A DNA stretch of 41,966 nt from Actinomycetota bacterium (GTDB lineage: Bacteria; Actinomycetota; Geothermincolia; Geothermincolales; RBG-13-55-18), in contig QZKE01000017.1 in NCBI GenBank assembly GCA_003598015.1, positions 1 to 41,966 on the forward strand. The letters are read 5' to 3'. The translations under genes and the position numbers were made by a program. The notes beneath the pieces are model-generated. The model searched no databases and was not told the origin of the DNA. It saw only the letters and a program-made list of their open reading frames with translations. The stretch's first letter is position 1. Each line of letters opens with the position of its first letter. Below are positions 31,931 through 41,351 of the stretch, in pieces.

Positions 31931-34552
31931 ATGAAAGCCGGGAATGCACATCGAGGACACAATAGCATCAGGACAGCTCTCTGCACTGCGGCGGTTGTCT
32001 TTATAGCGCTTCTTCTACTGCCCATGGTAGTCGAAGGGGTCCGGGCAGCCCCGGGCGATGTGGTTCTATGTTCAAGCAACGCTTCTGAAGTCCAAAGCAA
32101 TGCCGATTGTTACAGCTCATCCATAACGCCCGACGGCAGGTATGCGGTCTTTGCCTCGCCGTCGACAAATCTTCTTACCGGATTGACGGGCATACAGCAG
32201 ATCTTCCGCAAAGATCTCCAGACCGGAGACGTAAAGCTGGTATCCTGCAATTCGTCCGCCGTCCAGGGGAACAACGGCAGCTTTCAGCCCTCGATCACAC
32301 CAGACGGTAGATACGTGTCTTTCTCTTCAGCCGCTACAAACCTGATAACGGGGGGGACGAGTAACAGCCAGGTATTCAGAAAGGATCTCCAGACGGGAGA
32401 AGTATTGTTGTGCTCGGCCAACGGCTCCGGCAATCAGGGAAATGCCATTAGCCAGCGCCCTTCAATATCCGACAGCGGAAGGTACGTGGTCTTCGAATCC
32501 TCCGCCACCAACCTGGTCACCCCGGCCACCACCAGCCAGCAGGTCTTCCGTAAGGACCTGCAGACGGCAGAGGTTAAAATATGCTCAGCCAGCTCATCTG
32601 GTATCCAGGGGAACGACAAAAGCGCGCTGCCAAGAATCACCAGCGACGGGCGCTACGTAGCCTTCGAGTCCGATGCCACCAACCTGGTCCCCGGGGGAAC
32701 GAGTGGAAAACAGGTTTTCCGCAAGGACCTCCAGACGGAAGAAGCAATAACGTGTTCAAGCAGCTCCATGGGTGTCATGGGTAACAGCGACAGCGGAACG
32801 CCCTGCATGTCTCCCGACGGCAGGTATGTGGCCTTCGATTCTCTTGCCACCGACCTAGTCACCCCCGCTACCACGAACCAGCAGATCTTCCGCAAGGACC
32901 TCCAGACGGGCAAAGTCATGCTCTGCTCTGCCGACCCGTCCGGCTATCAGGGAGAAGGCTATAGTTATGGTGCCGCGTTGTCCCCAGACGGCAGGTACGC
33001 CGCCTTCGTCTCGCAGGCCGAAAACCTGGTGCCGGGAGTGAGCGGTTGGCAGATCTTCCGCAAGGACCTCCAGACCTGGAAAGTAATGCTCGTCACCAGC
33101 AACGCCTCCGGTGTCCAGGCGAACGATAACAGTCTCAACCCATCCATAGTCTCGGATGGCAGATACGTAGCCTTTGGATCCGATGCCACCAACCTGGTCG
33201 CTGGGGGAACCGCCGGCCGGCAGATCTTCCGCAAGGAACTGGTGGTGCCATACGAGTTCTACTTTGCTGAAGGCTACACCGGGTCTGGCTTCCAGGAGTA
33301 CCTCTGCCTGGGCAACCCCAGCGATACCGGCACCTTCGCCACCATCACCTACATGTTTCCGGATGGGTCAATACAGGAGCAGGAAGTGGAGCTGGGGGCT
33401 GACTCCCGCACCACGGTGAACGTCAACGGCTTCGTCGGAGCGGATAGGGAAGTATCCGCCAAGGTGGGATGCGATATGCACATAGTGGCCGAACGTCCCA
33501 TGTACTTCGATTATCAGGGTAAATGGACGGGGGGACACGACGTAGTAGGGGTATCTTCTCCGTCCGATACATGGTACTTCGCCGAGGGTTACACCGGCTC
33601 CGGCTTCGACGAATGGGTCTGCGTGCTCAACCCCGGGGATGCCGCTGCCGACCTCACCTTCCGCTTCCAGACCCAGGAGGAGGGGGAGAAGACGGTGACC
33701 GGCTTCGGTGTCCCCGCCCACTCCCGCGCGAGTTTCAAGGCCAACGACCTGCTGGGGGGTATGTCCTACCAGACTTCCCTCGCCCTGGAGTCCTCCCAGC
33801 CGGTAGTGGCCGAGCGGCCCATGTACTTCTCCTACTCTGGCACCGGGGGATGGGCATGGACGGGGGGCCACTGCGTTATGGGGGTCCCGGACCTGTCAAC
33901 AGGCTATTACTTCGCGGAGGGGACCACGCGTTTGGGTGCCCAGGAAGGCTTCGAAGAGTGGCTGACCATGCAGAACCCGGGCCCCGATGAAATAACCATC
34001 GAGGCTTTCTACATGCTGGGTACCGGGGAGACGGTGAAGAAGGAATACCTCGTGCCCGCGGCCAAGCGCTCCACCGTTCGCGTAGCCCAGGAGGTGCCGC
34101 TGGACCAGGATGTTTCCGTATTCCTATCCTCTGCCTCCCCTTTCCTGGCCGAGAGGCCCATGTACTTCAACTACCAGGGCATGGGGGCATGGGGATGGAC
34201 GGGAGGGCATTGCGTTATCGGTGCCGACGAGAGCGCTCAGGACTGGTTCTTCGCCGAGGGTTACACGGGAACCGGCTTCGAGGAGTGGCTGTGCATCCAG
34301 AACCCCGGCGCCGCAGACGCCGCGATCACCGTCACCTACTACCCCGAGGGGGGAGCAGCACCGATCGTTCGGGAGCATCAAATCGCGGCCAACTCTCGCT
34401 TCACTATCCCGGTAAACGTGGACGCCGGCGCGGATCTGGCCATCTCCGCCGACGTTACATCGAACCAGCCCATCATCTGCGAGAGGCCCATGTACTTCAA
34501 CTACGGCGGAGCCTGGACGGGGGGCCACGACGTGGTGGGCTACACCCCTTAG
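31931..34552 (+). CDS. Secreted PD40-type propeller protein with four FAEG repeats
   Basis: 873 residues. Signal peptide (ALCTAAVVFIALLLLPMVV, cleavage near VRA-A), about eight propeller units (PDGRYVAFDS, NQQIFRKDLQTG), then FAEG units near residues 443, 548, 658 and 772, each with NPG, an oxidation-like FRFQTQEEGEKTVTGF or YYPEGG strand and ERPMYF. AGGGGGTGG precedes the ATG at 31931. It has no repeat next to its stop, unlike its two neighbours on the other strand. Wetter codon bias at its 5' end (less GC) suggests partial independent history. Confidence 0.87.
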   Translation: MKAGNAHRGHNSIRTALCTAAVVFIALLLLPMVVEGVRAAPGDVVLCSSNASEVQSNADCYSSSITPDGRYAVFASPSTNLLTGLTGIQQIFRKDLQTGDVKLVSCNSSAVQGNNGSFQPSITPDGRYVSFSSAATNLITGGTSNSQVFRKDLQTGEVLLCSANGSGNQGNAISQRPSISDSGRYVVFESSATNLVTPATTSQQVFRKDLQTAEVKICSASSSGIQGNDKSALPRITSDGRYVAFESDATNLVPGGTSGKQVFRKDLQTEEAITCSSSSMGVMGNSDSGTPCMSPDGRYVAFDSLATDLVTPATTNQQIFRKDLQTGKVMLCSADPSGYQGEGYSYGAALSPDGRYAAFVSQAENLVPGVSGWQIFRKDLQTWKVMLVTSNASGVQANDNSLNPSIVSDGRYVAFGSDATNLVAGGTAGRQIFRKELVVPYEFYFAEGYTGSGFQEYLCLGNPSDTGTFATITYMFPDGSIQEQEVELGADSRTTVNVNGFVGADREVSAKVGCDMHIVAERPMYFDYQGKWTGGHDVVGVSSPSDTWYFAEGYTGSGFDEWVCVLNPGDAAADLTFRFQTQEEGEKTVTGFGVPAHSRASFKANDLLGGMSYQTSLALESSQPVVAERPMYFSYSGTGGWAWTGGHCVMGVPDLSTGYYFAEGTTRLGAQEGFEEWLTMQNPGPDEITIEAFYMLGTGETVKKEYLVPAAKRSTVRVAQEVPLDQDVSVFLSSASPFLAERPMYFNYQGMGAWGWTGGHCVIGADESAQDWFFAEGYTGTGFEEWLCIQNPGAADAAITVTYYPEGGAAPIVREHQIAANSRFTIPVNVDAGADLAISADVTSNQPIICERPMYFNYGGAWTGGHDVVGYTP

Positions 34553-34556
34553 GCAC

Positions 34557-34584
34557 ACTTGGATTCACCTTTAATGATCCAAGT
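34557..34584. terminator. Possible bidirectional terminator hairpin
   Basis: ACTTGGAT (34557-34564) and ATCCAAGT (34577-34584) pair perfectly with a 12-base AT-rich loop, between two convergent genes. No T-run follows on either side, so intrinsic termination is only possible. Confidence 0.35.
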
Positions 34585-34591
34585 CATGCCT

Positions 34592-35974
34592 TTACTCGTA
34601 CCAGGAGGGCGCATCTATCCCCGTGCCTACGTCTACGCCCTCCCAGCCGCCCGGCCCCTTTTTCATGATCACCAGGGGGCTGTCCACTTCCTCGTTGGTG
34701 CACACGGCTACCCCCACCGCCTCGTCGCCGTTGATCTTCAGGTTGACGATCTCGAACTCCAGCCCGGGCATGGCATTCTCCTTCACGAAGGCGAGCATGG
34801 CGGCCTCCACGGCTGCGGTCTCATCCCCTCCGCCATCCGTTTCCTCCTCCGCGCCGCCCATCCACTCCCAGTCGGGCTCTTCGCCACTGAAGGGCACGGG
34901 GCTCCAGGCGGGGTAGCTTCCCTCGCCTGCCTGGATGACCTCCGGGTTGCCTCCCACGCCGGTCGGCGCCACCGAGATGGAGTAGCTGAGGGGCCCGCCG
35001 GTGCCGTCGTTGAGTGACAGGTGGTAGGCGATCCATGCCCCGTCGGGGGAGAAGGAAGGGGAACCCACCTTGCTCTGGGGCCCCACGAATTCGATGGCGT
35101 AGTCCACGGCGCCCTCCAGGTCGGCATAGTAGAGGGCCGTGTCCGGCTCGTCGGAACAGACCGCCGCCAGGTGCTTGCCGTCGGGGGAGAAGACGGCCGC
35201 GTAGATATAACCCCGGTAGGCGCCTTGGGAGGTAACCTCGATCTTCTGGATGTCCCCGCTGCCCAGGTCCTGGATCACCAGGTCGCCGGGGTCGATGTCC
35301 TCCCAGTGCAGGCCGCCGTAGGCGTCCCTCCACTCCTCCGGCTGCCGGACGTAGGCGAGCTTCCTGCCGTCGGGGCTCAGGGAGGGGTTCTGGGCTTTGT
35401 CCGCGATGACCTTTATGCCGGGGCCGGAGAGGTCGAACTCGATCACGCGTGGGTACAGCCAGTCGGGGGTTATCCTCGCCGCGGTGGCGTAGAGGGTGTC
35501 CTCGTCCGCCCAGGCCATGGAGCCGAACCAGGGCTGCACGTCCGCCGCGGTCCAGGCGCCGGAATAGTCTTCGTTGGTCCAGGAGACGTCGGTCATCTTG
35601 CCGCTCTCCACGTCGATGATGACCAGCTGCGGCATGGAGTCGCTCACCACCATGGTGGCCGAGAGTTTGCTCGCGTCGGGAGAGAAGGCCAGGTTGGCGT
35701 AGGCGGCATCCTGGGTGGTGAGCCGGCGCACATCCTGCGTGTCAGGGTCGGCGAGGTAGATTTGGCCGCCGCGCACGAAGGCGATCCCCGCGAAGCCCTC
35801 CGCATGCGTGCCGTCCTGGCCGTTCCCGCCGTTGCCATCCTGTCCGTCACCCCACAAGGAGCTCTTTCCCTTCCCGCATCCCCCCAGGAACGCGGCAGCG
35901 CTGAGCGCCAACATGGATATTATTACCAGACCAATCAGAAGAAGAGATACGCGGTTGTTCCTCAACCCGAACAC
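34592..35974 (-). CDS. TolB-like propeller lipoprotein
   Basis: 460 residues. A lipoprotein signal (LLLIGLVIISMLALSAAA then lipobox LGGC, Cys about residue 33) is followed by a Gly/Asp-rich linker and PD40/WD40-like blades (LAFSPDASKL, PSLSPDGRKLAYV, AVFSPDGKHLAAV, PSFSPDGAWIAYH). The C-terminal 90 residues (AAMLAFVKENAMPGLEFEIV to GIDAPSWYE) form a separate small domain. Start is GTG at 35974; a TTG at 35965 with better spacing to GAGGGGGG is also possible. A membrane-anchored extracytoplasmic sensor or binding protein; it lacks FAEG repeats. Confidence 0.82.
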   Translation of the reverse strand: MFGLRNNRVSLLLIGLVIISMLALSAAAFLGGCGKGKSSLWGDGQDGNGGNGQDGTHAEGFAGIAFVRGGQIYLADPDTQDVRRLTTQDAAYANLAFSPDASKLSATMVVSDSMPQLVIIDVESGKMTDVSWTNEDYSGAWTAADVQPWFGSMAWADEDTLYATAARITPDWLYPRVIEFDLSGPGIKVIADKAQNPSLSPDGRKLAYVRQPEEWRDAYGGLHWEDIDPGDLVIQDLGSGDIQKIEVTSQGAYRGYIYAAVFSPDGKHLAAVCSDEPDTALYYADLEGAVDYAIEFVGPQSKVGSPSFSPDGAWIAYHLSLNDGTGGPLSYSISVAPTGVGGNPEVIQAGEGSYPAWSPVPFSGEEPDWEWMGGAEEETDGGGDETAAVEAAMLAFVKENAMPGLEFEIVNLKINGDEAVGVAVCTNEEVDSPLVIMKKGPGGWEGVDVGTGIDAPSWYE

Positions 35975-36054
35975 CCCCCTCTACCGGACGCCTAAAAGAA
36001 CCGCACTAATAATATTCCAGCGGGGGGGTTCCCACAATACGACGGCCGTCTATC

Positions 36055-36085
36055 GGGCATAGGGGTCGGCCCTGGACTTATGCCT
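36055..36085 (-). repeat. R1 copy
   Basis: GGGCATAGGGGTCGG ... GACTTATGCCT in the gap between the nitronate monooxygenase-like gene and the lipoprotein gene; forms an inverted pair with 36165-36195. Confidence 0.95.
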
Positions 36086-36164
36086 GGACCGTACGCCATG
36101 CATCCATACATGGAGATAGTAGATAGTATCTCGCTCCAATTCTTCCGTTCCTCGCGACCTTCCC

Positions 36165-36222
36165 AGGCACAAGTCCAGGGCCGACCCCTATGCCTTTACG
36201 ACCCCTATGCCCGAGCCTAGCC
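36165..36222 (+). repeat. R1 copy plus a partial copy at a gene end
   Basis: A full R1 (AGGCACAAGTCCAGG ...) at 36165-36195, then an ACGACCCCTATGCCC fragment (36199-36213) that ends 3 bases from the stop of the minus-strand gene. Confidence 0.9.
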
Positions 36223-37260
36223 GCCCAGGTTGAGCTGCAGGTCGCGGATGGTGGCCTCGGCCTGCTCCTCGATGCCCTCGAGCAGCTCCTGTACGCTGAT
36301 GATGCTGTCGATCCTGCCCGAGGCCTCGCCACCGAAGTAGATGGACCAATCGGGATCCCCGCCCTCGATGGAGAGGGCGATGCCCTTGGTCTCCAGCAGC
36401 ACGCCCTCGTTGTAGCCGGACTCGAAGCCGCCCACGAGAAGCTCGTGCAGCTTCACCGACACCTCGTTCTTCAGGTAGCGCGCGGGGCCGAAGATGGATA
36501 TTCCTACCAGGGAGTCCATCTCCGACGATTCCACCACCTTGTTCTTCCACAGGTCGTGGAAATCGCTCTCCTTGGTGGCGATGAAGCGGGTCCCCATCTG
36601 TATGCCGATGGCCCCCAGGGAGAGTCCGGCTACCAGGCTGGCGCCGTCGGCGAAGCCTCCAGCTCCCACCACGGGGACGTTCACCGCCTTGATCACCGCG
36701 GGGAGGAGCACCATGGTGTGGATGGGCTCGAAGGCCACGTGGCCGCCGCCCTCGCGCCCCGAGGCGATGATCACGTCCGCGCCCGCCTTCTCGCCCTTGA
36801 TGGCGTGGTAGACGGAGGGTGCGACGTGGAACCAGTAGCATCCCGTCTCCTTGATGGCGTCGGTCCAGGGGGTGGGGTTGCCGGCCGAGGTGATGATCAC
36901 CTTGAGGCGGTCCGCGATATCCGGGTCCTCCTTGCGGGCATCCCCCGTCGCCTTGATGAGTCCTTCGATCTGTTCCTTGAACTCGATGGCCAGGGGGATG
37001 TTGCAGCCGAACACGCCCTTCTTCTCGGCCGTGGCCTCACCCACGCCGGATATGATGGAGCGCAGGAACTCGTAGGGTGTCTGGGGCCCGCCCTCCTCGG
37101 GCTTGGTCCAGAGGTAACCGATGCCCACGGTGCTGATTATGCCCAGGGCGCCCGCGTTGGCCGACGCGATGCACAGCTTGTCGGTATTCCAGGGGCCCAT
37201 GCCGGCCTGGATGACGGGATACCTGGTTCCCAGCATATCGGTGAGTTTGGTCTGGATCAT
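36217..37260 (-). CDS. Nitronate monooxygenase/2-nitropropane dioxygenase-like FMN enzyme
   Basis: 347 residues, TIM-barrel flavoprotein. Visible: RYPVIQAGMGPWNTDKLC at the N-terminus, ASGREGGGHVAFEP (with the family His) and the FMN phosphate-binding part VPVVGAGGFADGASLVAGLS / GAIGIQMGTRF. The family oxidises alkyl nitronates, but members also act as enoyl reductases in lipid pathways, so the annotation is broad. AGGGGA precedes the ATG at 37260. Confidence 0.88.
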   Translation of the reverse strand: MIQTKLTDMLGTRYPVIQAGMGPWNTDKLCIASANAGALGIISTVGIGYLWTKPEEGGPQTPYEFLRSIISGVGEATAEKKGVFGCNIPLAIEFKEQIEGLIKATGDARKEDPDIADRLKVIITSAGNPTPWTDAIKETGCYWFHVAPSVYHAIKGEKAGADVIIASGREGGGHVAFEPIHTMVLLPAVIKAVNVPVVGAGGFADGASLVAGLSLGAIGIQMGTRFIATKESDFHDLWKNKVVESSEMDSLVGISIFGPARYLKNEVSVKLHELLVGGFESGYNEGVLLETKGIALSIEGGDPDWSIYFGGEASGRIDSIISVQELLEGIEEQAEATIRDLQLNLGG

Positions 37261-37352
37261 CTCTATCCCCTTTCTGACGCGTGATGCAGAGATCGCTATT
37301 CAGCCGCATTATATGATAACACGGCATCCCGGCTCCATCGATCCTTACGATC

Positions 37353-38027
37353 CTAAAGCAGGTCCAAGGTGCCCCTTATCACCAGGTAGGTACCCAGCAC
37401 CAACAGGATGGACAGCACGAGCGCCCGCTGGTGGCGTGTCAACCAGCCGCGCATGGATTCCAGGATGGGGGATGACTTCTCCGGCGAGGTGATGTAGATG
37501 ATCAAGGGGGCGAGCACGGCCAGGTTGGCGATGATGATGAACAACACGAGACCCAGGACATCGCCGGTGGCGCCCATGTTCGCGTGCAGGATCGTGGCGG
37601 CGGCAGCCAGGGTGAGGAAGAGGCAGCGGGGGCTGATAATGCTGAGCGCGAAACCCAGGCCAGCGGCGGCAGGCAGCGAGAGCCGCTCCATGGAGCCCAG
37701 GCGCCGCCGCAGCCAACCCCTGTCCTCGCTATCGGATTTGCTCAACGCGAACAGCAGTGCGAATAACAGGAGCAAGGCCCCGATAGCCACCTTTACGGCC
37801 GCGCTTACATGGGAGGACGTGCTCTCGGGCGAGAAGTCCAGGTTGTGGAAGAAGGCGAGCACCGAGAACAGGACGATGAAAACGCCCGCTACTCTTCCCG
37901 CGACGAAGACCGCGGGAGTGGAGACCCCGCGGCGCTGCAGGATCAGGAAGATGACCAGCGTAATGGAGAACGGGCTTATCATCACGCCCAGCCCCAGCAG
38001 TAATATCTCGCCCAGCATCTTCGCCAA
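37353..38027 (-). CDS. Sap/GAP-family polytopic membrane protein
   Basis: About 224 residues with six hydrophobic segments (ILLLGLGVMISPFSITLVIF, FVAGRVAGVFIVLFSVLAFF, VAIGALLLLFALLFAL, LPAAAGLGFALSIISP, LGLVLFIIIANLAVLAPLII, ALVLSILLVLGTYLVI). The ISPFSITLVIFLIL and SPRCLFLTLAAAAT motifs match the sulfolipid-addressing (Sap/GAP) family of Actinobacteria, related to LysE exporters. The TTG at 38027 is chosen because AGGAGG (38033-38038) lies 5 bases upstream; the ATG at 38063 has no site. Transported substrate unknown. Confidence 0.75.
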   Translation of the reverse strand: MAKMLGEILLLGLGVMISPFSITLVIFLILQRRGVSTPAVFVAGRVAGVFIVLFSVLAFFHNLDFSPESTSSHVSAAVKVAIGALLLLFALLFALSKSDSEDRGWLRRRLGSMERLSLPAAAGLGFALSIISPRCLFLTLAAAATILHANMGATGDVLGLVLFIIIANLAVLAPLIIYITSPEKSSPILESMRGWLTRHQRALVLSILLVLGTYLVIRGTLDLL

Positions 38028-38102
38028 GAGCGCCTCCTCTACAGATTGGGAGTGGTTAGACAATCATATAACGGCTCGGCGATACGATCAGCAAAACACC
38101 CG

Positions 38103-38258
38103 CTAGACACTGGCGGGGGAATGCGGCGCGGAATGGCGGGGGAATCTCTTCCTGTCGACGACGGTCACGTCCAGGCCCGCCTGGGCCAGGAAGCGTGCCG
38201 CGACGCTGCCTGCCGGCCCTGCCCCAACGATGAGCACGTCCCAATATGTCTTGACCAT
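38103..38258 (-). pseudogene. N-terminal fragment of a FAD-dependent oxidoreductase
   Basis: ATG at 38258 to TAG at 38103 encodes 51 residues starting [20 protein letters not shown] then [21 protein letters not shown], the dinucleotide-binding start of geranylgeranyl-reductase-type flavoproteins. Homology breaks after RKRFPR and a short unrelated tail follows. A complete protein would have 350-400 residues. It is a truncated gene. Confidence 0.7.
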
Positions 38259-38299
38259 ATCGGGGAATCGACTCCTCATCGCCGAACGACTCCTTCATC

Positions 38300-39820
38300 T
38301 TATACCGGGAGAGGCTCCAGTTTCCCGTCGGTATCGTATTCCGGCCTGATGGTGAAGACCACCCAGCCGTAGCCGAAGCGGTGGGCTTCGTAGCGCGGGT
38401 CGCGATAGAGCCTGGCTATCTCCCATAGCAGGGTGCGGTTGGTCAGGGGATAGCAGTCCAGGAACTTGTTGAGGATGACGTATTCCGCCCCGTAGGTGTT
38501 GCCGTCGTATTGAAATATGAGCTCCCGCTGGGACATGTGCGGAACCACCGGGTCCTGGGCGCATACCGAGGCGTCGGGGGGGATCATGGATATGATATCG
38601 TAACCCGTCTGCTCCATCTGCGGATCCAGCATGTAAAAATATGGGTTGAAGAGGGTCTTCGCCGAGCGGGCGAGGGTGAACGGAACGTTGACGAGCAGGA
38701 TGAGCGCGCACAGCGCCAGGACGAACTTGCGGTAGTCTATCTGCCTGCCGCGCCTGGCAAGCCAGCGGTGCAGGCGCGGGATGGCGTCTATGAGGGCGAA
38801 GATGAAGATGGGCGCGAAGATGGCGTTGTAGTGGCGCAGTATCTCCCAGTGGGGGTAGTAGTTGGAGAGCAGGCGCTCCAGGAGCGCGGGTATGGCCACG
38901 ATGGAGAATCCCCCGATAATCGGCAGGAAGAGGAAGGGCAAAAGGATGAAGAGGAGCAGCTTGGCCTTGTGGTAGGGCACGAAGAACTGCTTTACCCCGT
39001 CCCAGGGGTGGGTGACGAGGTATTTAATCACTTCCCCCCAGTTGTCTCCCATGTGGGAGTAGTACTTGAAGTAGAAGTAGTTGCCGCTTGCGGCGAGGGG
39101 GGGCATTATCGTCTTGGTCACGGCGTAGAACCACCCCACCGAGATGACGCATGTAGCCGAGCCCACGAACCACTTGCGGCGGAAGATGATCACGTACAGG
39201 CCCAGGAAGAAGACGAGCAGGGCCGTGGTCTCCTTCACCCATAGCAGCAGGGGCAGGGTGAGCAGGTAGCCCACCCAGTTATCCCGGTCGATAAAGAAAT
39301 AGGACAGGGCCAGCACCGGGCCCAGGAAGGCCTCGGTGTGGAAATCGAAGAAGATGAGCTCCATGGTCCCCCAGAAGATGAGGTAGGTGAGGGCCAGGCA
39401 CATGGCGCAGGAGCCGCTCTTGAAGTTGCGCCGCACTACGTAGTAGACGGGGAGGGCGCCGAGGGCCACGATGACCGCCTGGTAGATGAGGAGCATGCGC
39501 GCGTCCGACCATATCCAGTAGGCCGGCACCACCAGGAAGAAGATGGGGTGGAAATGGTCTCCCCACAGGGAGGGCACCATGCGCACGGTGTTGAACCCGA
39601 ACTCGCCGCGCGAGAGCTGCCACACGTGCTGATCGAATATGCCCAGGTCCCAGCCGTGGGACTGGAAGTTCATGTGCTTGAGCAGCGATATCGCGCAGTA
39701 GAGGAGGATGAAGAAGAGGACCACGAGGTAGATACCGTAGCGGCTCATCCAGGCGAAGAAGCGGGGGTGCCTCTCGCCGTAAGCTCTGAAACGTTCCCAG
39801 AACGCGTTGAACAGCCTCAT
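38300..39820 (-). CDS. DUF2079 polytopic membrane protein
   Basis: 506 residues with about nine membrane segments. The family signature is clear: SHGWDLGIFDQHVWQLSRGE, DHFHPIFFLVVPAYWIW, then FHTEAFLGPVLALSYFF and a C-terminal extracytoplasmic domain. DUF2079 proteins resemble GT-C glycosyltransferases in topology and in the acidic/His residues after the first helix; a lipid-linked sugar transferase role is inferred only. GGAGG lies just 2 bases from the ATG at 39820, an unusually short spacing. Confidence 0.85.
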   Translation of the reverse strand: MRLFNAFWERFRAYGERHPRFFAWMSRYGIYLVVLFFILLYCAISLLKHMNFQSHGWDLGIFDQHVWQLSRGEFGFNTVRMVPSLWGDHFHPIFFLVVPAYWIWSDARMLLIYQAVIVALGALPVYYVVRRNFKSGSCAMCLALTYLIFWGTMELIFFDFHTEAFLGPVLALSYFFIDRDNWVGYLLTLPLLLWVKETTALLVFFLGLYVIIFRRKWFVGSATCVISVGWFYAVTKTIMPPLAASGNYFYFKYYSHMGDNWGEVIKYLVTHPWDGVKQFFVPYHKAKLLLFILLPFLFLPIIGGFSIVAIPALLERLLSNYYPHWEILRHYNAIFAPIFIFALIDAIPRLHRWLARRGRQIDYRKFVLALCALILLVNVPFTLARSAKTLFNPYFYMLDPQMEQTGYDIISMIPPDASVCAQDPVVPHMSQRELIFQYDGNTYGAEYVILNKFLDCYPLTNRTLLWEIARLYRDPRYEAHRFGYGWVVFTIRPEYDTDGKLEPLPV

Positions 39821-39829
39821 TTCCTCCCA

Positions 39830-40279
39830 CTCAGCAACTAAAACCCGGGGCGAGATCGCCGCTCCGCCTCGCCCCCGCGATGTGCCTGGAACGTGCCCGA
39901 GCCATATGCCCTGTTGCGGCAGGCAGGGGCTTGCTCCGGCACTTCGAGCATCGCGAGACCGCCTAACATTTCTTCCACGTCCGCGGCGCCAGCCCTTTAG
40001 ACGCAGCTCGAGGCGGTATTTGTACCGTTTTTCCGCGGCACTTTCCGTCGCACGGCATCCGCTGTCGATGGATTCTGCATCAAACAGGGATTTTTCCAGA
40101 GAAAAGGGACCACGTCAACCTGGGGTGCGGCGCGGCGGCCACGCGCGCGTCATACCGGGGTGGATGCGGTAAAACATACACCGCCGGGTATATGCTCATT
40201 ATATAATGCTGGTTGGAGATATGATTAGAAGGAGGGCCAGGCACGGACCCCTGCGTTTCCATCGTGGCGAGGTAGGCCA
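39830..40279. other. Intergenic region before the histidine kinase
   Basis: No gene supported. A GCCTGGAACGTGCCCGAGCC fragment of the R4 type is at 39884. A perfect palindrome CATTATATAATG (40197-40208) contains TATAAT (40202-40207), a possible -10 about 70 bases before the kinase start; no good -35 is visible. Confidence 0.5.
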
Positions 40280-41350
40280 ATGCTCACTGGGCTCAAGAAC
40301 CCGTCGACTCGCGGCCTGTTGAAAGCGGCGCTCATGATCGTGCTGGTGAGCGGCAGCGTATTCCTGACCGTCTGGTTCCATTACGTTCAGAAGACGGAAG
40401 TCATCTTCCAGAGCATCTTCTACATACCGATCATCCTGGGTTGCCTGTGGTACGACCGCGCGGGAATAATCCTCGCTCTCTTCTTCGTTCTGCTGGTCAT
40501 TATCTTTACCTTCATCAGCCCCGCCGAGACTCCGGTGTGGGAAAACGCCGTGCGTGGCTCGGCCTATATCCTGACGGCGGTGGTGGTGGCCGAATTGAGC
40601 GCCAGGCGCAAGGCGCTCATCGCGAACCTGGAGGTGAAGGTGGAGGAACGCACGGCGGAGTTGAAGGAGAGCAACAAGGAGCTGGACGGTTTCGCGTCGG
40701 CGGTCTCTCACGACCTCGTCGGACCCCTCGCCACCCTGCACGGCTTTGCCGAGATAGCGAAGGACGCGGCTGCTTCGGGCAAGAGCGATCTGGAGATGGA
40801 GAGCCTGGACACGATCGACAGGCTGAGCCTGCGGGTGATCCATACCGTGGAAGGCCTGCTGGAGCACGCCCGGATCCGCAAGGGCGGCGGGACGCTGCCG
40901 ATCGTAGACACGGGAGCGGTGGTACGCGATGTGATCGCCGATCTGCGCGGACCGTTGCGCGGCAGGGATATCGAGGTAGAGATAGACGATGACCTCCCCG
41001 GAGTACAGGTGGAGATGGTGAAACTGAAACAGGTCTTCACCAACCTCATCGGGAATGCCGTAAAGCATGCGGCATCCCACAAGCCATTGCTGGTGGAGGT
41101 AGGCGGGTACGCGAAGAGCGACATGGTGACGCTATACGTGCGGGACGACGGCCCCGGTATCGATGCCGGACAACAGGAGAAGGTATTCAGGGAATTCACG
41201 CGGCTGGGCACGGACGAGGGGACACCGGGCCTCGGCCTCGGCCTGGCTATCGTCAGGCGTGCCGTGGAGGGGTGGGGCGGCCGGGTGTGGCTGGAGTCCG
41301 CTCCCGGCGAGGGGGCGACCTTCTACTTCACCGCGCCCGCGAAATACTGA
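40280..41350 (+). CDS. Membrane sensor histidine kinase (orphan)
   Basis: 356 residues. Three or four N-terminal membrane helices (ALMIVLVSGSVFLTVWF, FQSIFYIPIILGCLWY, GIILALFFVLLVIIFTFI, AYILTAVVVAELSA) form a MASE-like sensor without a large external loop, then a coiled coil (LEVKVEERTAELKESNKEL) and the kinase core: H-box VSHDLVGPLATL (H144), N-box NLIGNAVKHA, G1 RDDGPGID, G2 GLGLGLAIV. It autophosphorylates at His and passes the phosphate to a response regulator; none is adjacent. The H-box resembles bacteriophytochrome-type HisKA. AGGT at 40270-40273 supports the ATG. Confidence 0.87.
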   Translation: MLTGLKNPSTRGLLKAALMIVLVSGSVFLTVWFHYVQKTEVIFQSIFYIPIILGCLWYDRAGIILALFFVLLVIIFTFISPAETPVWENAVRGSAYILTAVVVAELSARRKALIANLEVKVEERTAELKESNKELDGFASAVSHDLVGPLATLHGFAEIAKDAAASGKSDLEMESLDTIDRLSLRVIHTVEGLLEHARIRKGGGTLPIVDTGAVVRDVIADLRGPLRGRDIEVEIDDDLPGVQVEMVKLKQVFTNLIGNAVKHAASHKPLLVEVGGYAKSDMVTLYVRDDGPGIDAGQQEKVFREFTRLGTDEGTPGLGLGLAIVRRAVEGWGGRVWLESAPGEGATFYFTAPAKY

Positions 41351-41351
41351 T

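Noticed and set aside
31740..31934. 64-residue plus-strand frame before the FAEG gene at 31931
   Set aside because: No ribosome site, contains the TATAAT promoter element, and overlaps the next start; treated as non-coding.
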